Shown here: positions 34,601 through 40,779 of the stretch, one piece after another | How positions within the stretch are numbered: the first letter of the stretch is position 1 | Layout of the letters: every line of letters begins with the position of its first letter | Position numbers and translations under genes: made by a program | DNA from: Mercenaria mercenaria | Taxonomy: Eukaryota > Mollusca > Bivalvia > Venerida > Veneridae | Assembly (NCBI RefSeq): GCF_021730395.1 | Contig: NW_026463179.1 | Location: 1-64,000 of the forward strand | Length of the DNA: 64,000 nucleotides | Direction: 5' to 3' | The notes under the pieces: model-generated | What the model saw: only the letters and a program-made list of their open reading frames with translations | What the model was told of the DNA's origin: nothing | Databases searched by the model: none

Positions 34601-35207
34601 GTGCACCACTGTTTGCTGTATGTCTTGCATTATGTAATATTTATGTCATGATGGGCTTTTAAGCCTAAATGATTTGCAATAAAATTGTCTTGTCTTGTCT
34701 TGTCTTGTCTGTCAATGATTAGGTATTCCAGCCCATGGTTACATCACTGACTTCCAGCTGTTCATGTAAAGTCAGGCAGAGTTTATCTTAGATATGGGGC
34801 ACATTAGCATTTGTTTCTTATACATGTATATTTATAGATTGGCATTTAAAATGAAAATAACTCTAGCAAAACCCGCAACCACCAGACTCTCAAGGCTTTG
34901 ATTTATACTAGCATTTACCAATATATTTACCTGTTATATTTTCTTCGTTGCTTGTATTACCGGTTTCACACTCTATCTGTGTGTTTGATGAAGCATGAAT
35001 GCGTGTTTCAGTATCAGCTTGAGAACCCTGGTCTCTCGTGTCTGCAGAAGACCTCTGTGCAAATAATGGGACATATTTCACTTTTGTGTGGTGAAATACA
35101 ACAGTTCCAGGGGACAGATGTCCAAAGCCCCTAGGAAAACCTGCACCAGGTAGCTCTGTCTCAGCTGTAACTGGTAGTGTATCTGGTCTGGACTTCGACT
35201 GATCCAT
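16477..35207 (-). CDS. Six-exon gene for a CARD-CARD-macrodomain protein (paralog A)
   Basis: Exons on the minus strand are 35207-34931, 27555-27340, 26709-26377, 26038-24950, 24466-24208 and 16672-16477. Lengths sum to 2370 nt, giving 789 codons plus stop, with phase preserved at every junction. Residues 1-92 are a polar N-terminus. About 95-165 and 170-275 are two death-fold domains resembling tandem CARDs of RIG-I/MDA5-type receptors (motif EEIRAEEKNHG in the second). About 276-590 is a Lys/Ser/Glu-rich linker, and about 595-775 is a macrodomain (DVMVN, EKGGEQIRTAC, AISCGISGFP). Families of this kind bind CARD partners and ADP-ribose; the joint role here, probably innate immune signalling in the cytoplasm, is inferred. 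No helicase or PARP catalytic domain is visible. Exon 1 is 7.4 kb from exon 2 and exon 6 is 7.5 kb from exon 5, so those two joins are the least certain. Confidence 0.72.
17123..17692 (+). repeat. Pearl-like element with TGACCTTGACCTT cores
   Basis: It starts AACAAGAGCTGTCACTATTG. Three imperfect core units carry TGACCTTGACCTT, GCATGACAC and AACATTTATG. It ends in an ACGG-type microsatellite (CACGGACGGACTG) and CTTCGGGGCATAAAA. It has the same architecture as 15305-16285 with a different core. Confidence 0.68.
17693..18413. other. Paralog A intron 5, nothing recognised
   Basis: No exon found. Some stretches resemble dispersed repeat modules (GAAATTGTTTGAGG, CAAGGTCACTG). Confidence 0.4.
18414..18505. 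repeat. Inverted copy of the segment at about 9007-9085
   Basis: AATTTCAGTAACGAATAAGT and AGAAGGCTAAGATTTAA are reverse complements of the inner part of the MITE at 8975-9185. Confidence 0.7.
19420..22881 (-). CDS. LINE ORF2: endonuclease and reverse transcriptase, 1153 codons
   Basis: The endonuclease domain covers about residues 5-280 (LNVCGLKSK, GFQETKMDS, GVVYLPPDN, FGDWNARTK, SDVHCPVSL). The reverse transcriptase covers about 500-800 (YRPITLLSCLGK, QAGFRKNYSTVDNM, FLDLKGAFDTVW, GVRQGENLSPLLFSLYLNDL, LLYADDTVIL, TSKTKILVF, FKYLGVLFN) with the catalytic YADD. Near the C-terminus is a CX2CX8HX4C zinc knuckle (CTLCNSNIGDEFHYLLEC). It copies its own RNA into nicked chromosomal DNA. No stop or frameshift interrupts it, so it inserted recently. 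Confidence 0.93.
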   Translation of the reverse strand: MSHHLKINILSLNVCGLKSKQIVPEFNSFLNSFDIIGFQETKMDSLDTVEFENYKLYFKHRKTVARRKSGGLALAVKKNIDQYIKIIETDSRLVLWFAISKRLTKKGDFLYGVVYLPPDNSEFSIEDPFLEIQTELNTLSEKYSFIGLFGDWNARTKLMPDFVNVDFDIFHETGLDDLYNLCKNELYSFETGNVRLERNNCDQGVNNYGYKLIDFLQCNGLYLLNGRTKGDLEGTVTCKDVSLVDYFICNSNMFCTIDELHVHDFCCILSDVHCPVSLCLNMSITSTVDRQTLETHVKYWNASQGQLYIDNMDELKVENIYSKLCNIESMTSVTENDVNSVVEELSALYIECAGKTFGYSKPHSENPINPSNNKKWFNSACKNARKNFHRAKHLYKLRKTDENKRNLRMHSKTYKATLNSNFKNFQRENARKISKIKSTKPREFWRILNGKKVNRTNAKLEDLYKYFKEMNFVQDADDNDNVDAVFVDVNNVLNQPTTLFEIDKAVRNLQNNKSSGTDCLLNEHIKYSFPKLKYVLLKLFNIIFNTGIVPNSWTVGKIIPIFKNKGDSSNPCNYRPITLLSCLGKVFTLILNTRLETFTAENNIINQFQAGFRKNYSTVDNMFVLNTIIELLRHSKKTLFCAFLDLKGAFDTVWRNGLWAKLILNNINGNFLRIIMNMYNKAKSCIFSNRMTSDYFPCNVGVRQGENLSPLLFSLYLNDLHKFILNSNLVHGVRCDKHILDNNLVNFVKLFVLLYADDTVILSESASDLQSALNVYATYCEQYKLVLNTSKTKILVFSRGRQRHYNFTYNGENIEIVSEFKYLGVLFNRSGSFYNTKKEIAKQATKAMYSLIKKAKSLCLPIDTQIDLFSSIVKPILLYGCEIWGYGNIEVIERVQLKFLKTVLKVKSSTPNSIVYGETGVKPIAIDIKTRIISFWAKTVSCNDVKLTKDMYLLLFGHYKYSNPVANNSRKFLWIRNVQNIFISCGMSNIFESQSFPNFKWLVISVKQKLFDLFLNDWHSNLENSSSCRTYKLFKHEFCFEKYLTCTDHRYLNYIIKFRTKNHKLPVETGSWNRTPYDERKCTLCNSNIGDEFHYLLECSILNTLRKKYIKQQFIRCPNIITFFRIMNTDTNNHVLYRKFCLFVKEIIQMFQH
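22981..23455 (-). CDS. 3' part of LINE ORF1
   Basis: The frame is open from about 23455 and reads SQLHKETPTVPSYCIIRDK and LVVNGWTYNLELDKFEKP, then a Ser/Arg/Pro-rich tail ending at 22981, about 100 bp before ORF2. No start of its own fits a full ORF1, and an in-frame TAG lies just upstream, consistent with 5' truncation. ORF1 proteins of this LINE type coat the RNA; no RRM or zinc knuckle is left to see. Confidence 0.6.
23465..24200. other. Paralog A intron 5, nothing recognised
   Basis: Between the LINE and macrodomain exon 5 no further exon is visible. Confidence 0.45.
24208..24466 (-). CDS. Paralog A exon 5: macrodomain core
   Basis: Acceptor TTTTTATAG|GA. The exon encodes GGEQIRTACYKYF, GEVFVSEAGSLPAKHVVHVN, WREGPADEQHKLLRQTV and IALPAISCGISG, which match the central strands and second ligand loop of macrodomains. 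The exon is best ended at GG|GCAAGT, a GC donor, since only this phase-2 end joins the acceptor at 16673 to give GISGFP. Use of the ordinary GT four bases downstream would break the join. Confidence 0.72.
24950..26038 (-). CDS. Paralog A exon 4: charged linker and start of macrodomain
   Basis: A 1089-nt phase 1-1 exon. The acceptor has a good pyrimidine tract (TTTTATTTCCAG|AT) and the donor is GAAAG|GTAGAC. The first ~310 codons are rich in Lys, Ser, Glu and Asn and look disordered, with the proline motif KVAPKPRFRWRP near the start. The last ~50 codons begin the macrodomain: MKGSLVDLRVDVMVNTTD then GLAETISEKG, equivalent to the usual DAIVNAAN and GGGVA segments. The second Asn of the usual NAAN is Asp here. 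Confidence 0.75.
26377..26709 (-). CDS. Paralog A exon 3: second CARD-like domain
   Basis: A 333-nt phase 1-1 exon with acceptor TTGTAG|GT and donor AAAG|GTATTA. It includes VKVVELFTPEIIVRL, LLQKGVFKQMDVEEI, RAEEKNHGKMRAACVLLMYL, WFRCFLRVL and LEDIAEMLDPD. This order of helices and the EEIRAEEKNHG..RAA..LL pattern are typical of CARDs of RIG-I-like receptors and related mollusc proteins. A 317-nt copy sits at 1554-1238. Confidence 0.78.
27340..27555 (-). CDS. Paralog A exon 2: first CARD-like domain
   Basis: A 216-nt phase 1-1 exon lies between acceptor TTCAG|TG and donor GATG|GTAACA. It encodes a helical segment including LHDIIKALLEIKSDYNEF and EEPGRFVELRDALSEN, which resembles the last helices of a CARD where GRF...L.DAL precedes the final helix. 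Joining to exon 3 gives SENDGYPKIVSILDGEY, which completes the fold. No counterpart was found in the duplicate copy. The acceptor pyrimidine tract is weak. Confidence 0.62.
27806..28088 (-). mobile_element. tRNA-derived SINE (family 2)
   Basis: On the minus strand it starts GCCCGCCCGCTTAGCTTAGT, has a B box like GAGTTCGAGCCC, a core CCGCCGTTACATAACTGAAA, and ends GTTAAACTCAAAACAACC. Flanks GAGGATGACAG (27795) and GAGAATGACAC (28089) form an imperfect target duplication. It is in intron 1 of paralog A. Confidence 0.85.
29552..30032. repeat. ~480-bp dispersed repeat inserted in the older LINE endonuclease
   Basis: It matches 44355-44800 over its whole length (AGGTTACATTCTAC, ACATTCAGACCTCATTTTCA, CATATATGGTCATTTA, CACTTCCGGTTTGGTGTAAT). 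The endonuclease frame resumes after it. There are no coding features; its family is unknown. Confidence 0.8.
30047..30342 (-). mobile_element. Full-length SINE (family 2) with perfect 13-bp target duplication
   Basis: AACAGAGGTTGTA flanks it at 30034-30046 and 30343-30355. On the minus strand the head is GCCCGCCCGCTTAGCTCAGT with B box GCGAGTTCGATCCTCG, the core is CCGCCGTTACATGACTGAAA, and the tail is AAACCCAAAACAAACAAAC. Confidence 0.93.
31114..32245 (+). pseudogene. Reverse transcriptase relic of the older LINE
   Basis: Two open blocks are seen, 31114-31398 and 31535-32245, with a frame change near 31385. Conserved motifs: FVDYTKAFDYV (first catalytic Asp region), GVRQGECLSPF and YADD, then TKTKIMVF. 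The block ends where the TTAA-flanked element enters at 32217. Confidence 0.85.
32217..33011. mobile_element. TTAA-flanked non-autonomous element, 795 bp
   Basis: Terminal inverted repeats GGTATTGGACCCGTAAT and ATTACGGGTCCAATACC are flanked by TTAA on both sides (32213-32216, 33012-33015). It interrupts the older LINE in frame; the LINE reads on as KLNKYLYKF when it is passed over. TTAA duplications are typical of piggyBac-type elements, but no transposase is present. Confidence 0.88.
33852..34210 (-). mobile_element. SINE (family 2) with a doubled tRNA head
   Basis: TAATACTCT flanks it at 33843 and 34211. On the minus strand a partial head (CTTAGCTCAGTAGGTAGAGC to GGATCGCGGGTCG) precedes a complete SINE with its own head starting near 34140. 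It lies in the 3' UTR of the older LINE. Confidence 0.88.
34931..35207 (-). CDS. Paralog A exon 1: start codon and polar N-terminus
   Basis: The exon opens with ATG (MDQSKSRPDT) and runs 92 codons plus one base to a donor AACAG|GTAAAT. The protein is Ser/Thr/Glu-rich with the motif SPGTVVFHHTKVKYVP and no recognised domain. The near-identical exon at 4487-4196 with a conserved donor shows that it is a real unit. Its phase-1 end fits the phase-1 start of the CARD exon at 27555. Assignment to this gene rests on phase, strand and the parallel order in paralog B. Confidence 0.65.
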
Positions 35208-36080
35208 TTATCTTCGTACAAACACTTCCTGTTTGTACAAAACAACTTAACAATTATACTGTATTATCGTATTTAACAAGCGCTTCTAAAACCTCGATTA
35301 ATTCATCCATAAATGTATAATCCAGTTTTCAAATCAATACATCTACATTCTGATTTTAACTGGGTACTAGTTAACATCCATTATGAAGCCTATATCTAGT
35401 CCCTGTATACGTAATGTGCATTATCATTCATGCATTGTATTTATTTATCATCATTTATGCACTTTTTACATTAATGTATAAACCTTTGTGCAGCGTATAT
35501 TATGTCAGGTTAATAAAGCGCTTTGCACACAGGTCAATTTAAATCCAAAGTTATTGTATTCAAACCGTTACACTTGTATCAACAAGTATAAGTGTATTGA
35601 TTTAAACAATTATCATTTTCGTAGAATTAAAAGGTTAAGGTCGCATGTCCTATATTCAATCATCCGTAAAACGGAGGTATATGTATGTTTTGATGTATTT
35701 GTAAACCTTACAAAATGAAAAGCTACTTTAAGTTGACATTTACTCTGTTTTATGACAATTTTGAAGAAGATCATTACAAATTATAGTTCGGTTTCAGCGA
35801 TGTTTTTCTAACGGTCCGTTATTTAGGTAGTGTTTAGTGGTTCTTACCTAAATAACGCGTAGTAAATCATGCTGATTTCCCTAATCGTCAGACGAGTCTA
35901 TAAATTGTTGTTTTGTGTTTTCTTTTATTATTTACACATGGAAATGACAGTATAATTGAAAAACAAAATCATTACAAATTAACGGGATTGTTTATGGAAT
36001 TGAAGTGGTTTGTCCTGCATGCACTTTCAATGAGTTAATGTATAAGACCAGTACTTGGAAGACTGCTGCATGAATATGTT
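35208..36080 (-). promoter_or_regulatory. Conserved 5' flank of paralog A, with a hairpin insertion
   Basis: It corresponds to 4488-5140 upstream of paralog B. CGTTATTTAGGTA (35818) and TACCTAAATAACG (35846) form a perfect 13-bp stem absent from paralog B. The promoter presumably lies here, but no motif decides its position. Confidence 0.45.
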
Positions 36081-36660
36081 GTCAAACATATGAAAACAAC
36101 AAATTGGTGTTTGACATATCCAATCTTCTAAATTAGATCACAAATGAATCTATATATGGATTAACCATGCTTGTTTTGTTGTTGGCGACATGGTATATTT
36201 TTAATTGCATAATTGACATATCATGCAGAAGTACTCCTTTTTTTTTCTTTTCTTTTTTTTCAAATTCAAATTTATTAGGATCTGTGTGTTGATTAGATGG
36301 ACACACCAATATTTGTTTAAAGCGCAGATCTGGCGTTTGTTTGGATAATATCATCTCGTTGTACAACTCGTTTAAATGGGTCAGCCGTGTTGATTACTTA
36401 TAAAATAGACTTGCCCGGTTTATAGGTTGGTCAGGGCTACGGATATGTATTGTATCTTGTCATCGGAATATTTCTATAAACTGCTTCTTCCCCTTCCGTT
36501 TGGATCCGTCCATGTTTATTTTATGGACTGATACCGCGATGGTTGACCTTAGGCTGATTATTCATATCGATTATTTCATTGTAGAAATAAGGGGTGTTTA
36601 AGGTAGCCGTGTATATTTATATGGAATTAGTTTGTGCACAGAGCAGTATCAAAGTATGTA
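36081..36660. other. Intergenic, nothing recognised
   Basis: It contains GGTTGGTCAGGGCTACGGAT, which recurs near 37739, so a short direct repeat flanks the neighbouring transposon. Confidence 0.45.
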
Positions 36661-36662
36661 TA

Positions 36663-37511
36663 CAGTAAAACACCGCTCGCTCGAGGTCGCAAGGGGATGA
36701 GCAAAATGCTCGAGTTATCCATGGTTTCGAGCGACCCAAACATTGACCAACATACGAAGAAAATTGAAGTTTATTTTACCAATTGTCATCGAGAGCATTT
36801 GCAGAGGAAACGGTGATGCGTAATAATAACACACTCGTGACATTAAAAAAAAACAACGTATTACAAACGTTATTTATGATAGATCGTAAATGACACATGT
36901 GAAGAAACAGCTAAGACATCTTATTTTTTTTATTTGAAATACTGTAATCGAATTCGCAGTTTTTTTTCTCCAAATTAAGATGTCGTAATTATCGTCTCAA
37001 CTTTATGAAAAGGCTATATTATTTCCTTTATTTGCATGCAAACAACTGTTGAACAAAATATTAAGATCTCATAATTATCTTCTCGATCCCGCAGAAAAAA
37101 TGTAATAATAACAGTTTGGATCAATAAAATTTTTCTTCAACCTTTCATCAATTATTATTATAATTAATCTCATAATCAGATCAAATATACCGACAAACAA
37201 ACATTTAAGATAGTCGGGGAATAGACCATGCAATTCTCACGGCGTGCGAAAGTTTTAAAATAACCGATACATTTTGACAGCCGAAGGTGTGAAATTTTTT
37301 GACACCTCTGCTCGAGTTTGCCATAAGCAACAAAGAGTAAATTAATACACAGGGACCAGGTGTCATGCTCGAGCGATCGAGTTATCGATGCTCGACCCAG
37401 CCATGGTCATTTCACATTGAAAATAGAAGAAAATCGACCGGGACTACATGAATTGCTCGAGCGATCACGGGTGCTCGAGTCATCGATGCTCGAGCGAGCG
37501 GTGTTTCACTG
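36663..37511. mobile_element. Pogo/Tigger-like non-autonomous DNA transposon, 849 bp
   Basis: TA duplication on both sides. Terminal repeats CAGTAAAACACCGCTCGC and GCGAGCGGTGTTTCACTG. The CAGT..AAAC..CTCG start and the inner motifs of the GAGTTATC type fit Tigger-family ends. No transposase frame is present. Confidence 0.82.
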
Positions 37512-37513
37512 TA

Positions 37514-39337
37514 CTTGCATTTGATCAGTTAAAACTTTCCAATACATTAATTTATATTTCCGTAAATTCATATTTTCATTTTCTCGTGCAGCTCGTGTGT
37601 TTACGTACACTCCTTTTCAATAATAGGTTGTGCCTCATTATGTATTATAATACAAAGGTCAACCATCGGGGTCAAGTTGCGTCCATTATACAACTCGTTT
37701 AAATGGGTCAACTTATAAAATAGACTGCCCAGTTTATAGGTTGGTCAGGGTTACGATATGTATTGTATTTTGCCATCGAAATATTTCTATAAAATGCTTC
37801 TTCCCCTTCTGTTTGGATCCGTCCATGTTTACAAACACGTTTGTTTATTTTATGGACTGTACAGTTTGTCTTGTTTGTTTCTTATCAGTTTTGATTAATG
37901 CCATGCCTGTTATCACTTTGTTTTGCATTCAGAAATGAAGGATGCATTCAATTTTATACGTATTTATTTCATTATTCCTATTTTATTTTGTGCTTTTCAA
38001 TTCATTCATAAGAATCATTTTGGCAAGAAAATTCACTGAGAATGTTCAGACAGGGCATTAACAAGTAGTGATGAGAAACAAACAAGACAAAATGTACCCA
38101 GGGATGATATTATCCACGGCCCTTTAAGCAGTACCAATTTACTCTTTTTAATTGAAGGAACACATGTTTATTTTATATTGCCTCTTGATAGTGATGTGTC
38201 CATCCAATGAGCCTATGGTACCTAATAAATTTGATAAACGTTAAAGAGTGGTTGTTTATATCTAAAAGAGTACACTTCTGCATGACCCTTGGAATTAAAC
38301 CCTATGTCAATTTATACCCTGCTGCCTTTAACAAAATTTGTAAAACTGAACAAACATGGATATTTGTCAATAACTTGCCTTTAAATTTTAATAAGGTGCT
38401 GATATGGATTGTGCATTTTTTTACATTTTCATTCATTCAACAGGAATAATAATGATACAAGAATGCACCATCCCTAACATGAAATTCTGCAGCAGTTTAA
38501 GTATGGATCGTTAGAAGATTACACAAGAGTCCGAAATAAAATAACCCATCAAGCAAATTCGCGGTCCAGGTGCACCCATCGTTTCCATTTGTTTCAGTAT
38601 ATAACGGGTAGAAATCCCCTTAAGGGATCCGGTCCACAAATAAGCAAGTTCTACATAACAGTGATAGTAAAATATATCATATATTGATGTCTGGTAAGTT
38701 CATATAGTTTGGTATCATTTGAAAGTGTATTGTCTACTGAATAAGAAAATATAAATTACGTGGCAAACATAATTATATTATAGGATTTTTATTGTTTACT
38801 TTATAGTTTTCAATGACACTTCAACAGAAATCCAGTTATTACAGTTTACGATTTATGACTTCGCAGTCAAAAACATAACTGAAGTGGTTTGTGCATATTA
38901 TTATGGTCATCTTATTTAACGATTCTTGTTCAGTAGGCACAACTCTTTCAAAAGATATAAAAAAAAACGAGGTCACCAGGCATTGAAATGTTATCTATTT
39001 GCGGATCGGATAGATCTACGATAAATCATATTTTCAGGAACAAAGCGCCACTTTCGGAGCGTCAGTGGCAGAAGCACCACTAGGCAGTTTAAACCGGTAT
39101 TAAAGTGGTGCACAAAACCTTCCACTTGAACCCCACCATGCTTTGGAAATGATGGATACACCTGAAATGCAAATGAGTCCGTTTCTTATACCGAATTCTG
39201 ATATGCTTGTTCTTACGCTTAATTAAATGACGTCACGTTAACTTGCGATGACGTCAATGTTTTTGTTGCGACCAAAGAAAAAGCGCTACTATATTTTTTT
39301 CTACTGTCTTAGACAAAGGGCATATTAGAATCGAAAT
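37514..39337. other. Intergenic, nothing recognised
   Basis: AT-rich, with short open frames only. Confidence 0.4.
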
Positions 39338-39496
39338 AATGTATAGAAAAATCGTGTTTGATTTAAATTAATACATTCAAAATCAGTTCTAATCCGGCAG
39401 AATAATTCCCTCGGCAACTCTCGTGAAATTATTACGCGAACGTATAACCTCTTCTCGTGTATTAATAACGTTAAAACACGGTTATTCTATACATAT
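39338..39496. mobile_element. Small MITE with inverted ends
   Basis: ATGTATAGAAAAATCGTGTT at the left pairs with AACACGGTTATTCTATACAT at the right, with a few mismatches; TTAATAC / GTATTAA lie just inside. Confidence 0.65.
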
Positions 39497-39499
39497 CTC

Positions 39500-40620
39500 T
39501 TGATTCAACTGGAAAATTGTTACTACCAGAACCATACATAGTTTGTAAATAATATCCCCATAAAAGTCAAGCTGTGGTATTGTGGTAGAAGTATTTTGGC
39601 ATTACTATTGAATTTTAAAACATATCTGAATTTATACAATAGTAAACCCATGACCACACGCTCCAGCAAATCTAACAAACTGAGTAATATAATCAAGATA
39701 GCCCATAACATTTTGACCGGGGTACATCCCCATCTACATGAGAGACTTTTACAATCAAATCATCGCAAAGACCTGTAAGCTAAAGATAGCAAATGCCCAG
39801 AACCCATAATAGCTCTGCAGGACCTCACATTTTCTCACGTGTGACGAATAAAGTCATATTCTCCACATTTTCAATTGTGACATATACGTGTTTGTATAAA
39901 AAGGTGAAAGAGGGATGAACAAGAAAATCACATTTTTCAACAAATCTGTACACGCCTTATAGTCAATAGCATCATGTTTTCATCATAATTATCATTATCA
40001 TCATCATCGTCGTCGTCGTAAGGAGAATATATGAAATTGTAATTGTTTTACCTTCGACGTCTGTCCGTCCGTCCATCTGTCTCCAAAACACCTGACATGA
40101 GTGATTGGTATTAAACTAAGCTTCCGTGCTATTTCCGCTTAATTTTTGTTTGAGTAAAAGGACTTTTTTATAGTAAAAATATATTATAAGAAGATTCTTT
40201 GGAAACAGCAAAATAATAGCAGACTCAGTTTGATTGAGTCTGTTCATGAAAGGTAACACCCCTCACACACCCTAACATCACCTTGAGTTGAAGTCTGTTG
40301 ATAAGTAGAATTAAAGTGGAGACATTATCTAGAACTATTCTCAGGTCTTGTTATGCATTGTGAGACTACATAAAGCTCGCTTGTCAAACAGCTTCCCTGG
40401 GGTTTCTACAACTACCACCAGCACTGCTTTTAATGCTAATGCTGCTGATGGTGCTCTACTTGACCTTGTGAGTTGGAGAAATACAAATGAAAGTTATTAT
40501 ATTTTAGAATGTCATATGCATTTCAAAGACACTAAGGCTTTTGAAATGTGACATTGAACTGGTGAGCAGCCTTAAACAATACAAGGTGCCAAATGAGAAC
40601 ACTTCTTATAAATAATTATA
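39500..40620. other. Intergenic, nothing recognised
   Basis: It contains short (ATC)n and (GTC)n runs near 39990-40020. No exon is supported. Confidence 0.4.
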
Positions 40621-40632
40621 TACGTAATATTT

Positions 40633-40641
40633 ATTATCATT

Positions 40642-40708
<67 letters not shown>

Positions 40709-40724
40709 TGATTATTATCATTTA

Positions 40725-40757
<33 letters not shown>

Positions 40758-40779
40758 CATCATCATCATTATTATTGCA
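40633..40779. repeat. (ATC)n-(ACC)n-(ATT)n microsatellite
   Basis: A pure and interrupted trinucleotide run of about 145 bp. Its frames give long His or Tyr runs that are not a gene. Confidence 0.95.

Larger units (their letters stand above)
28900..34713 (+). mobile_element. Older LINE, interrupted by three insertions
   Basis: The endonuclease starts at about 28960 (HRTDIKSTATRNSGGVIIYV, LFGDFNARTS) and continues after the insertions at 30360 (VDYLLCKSSMFENIQ). The reverse transcriptase is at 31114-32216 (AGPDLLINEFF, SMSTVDNVFVLN-like, GVRQGECLSPFLFTIF, LLYADDIVIF). It resumes at 33060 (SPILNYCSEVWGFV, YGELGRVSYRT), with the zinc knuckle at about 33630 (CIICQ, EDEYHFIIECD). The 3' end is AATAAAATTG then (TCTTG)n at 34684-34713. 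It has several frame breaks and no intact start. It is a relative of the LINE at 19.2-23.5 kb. Confidence 0.88.
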
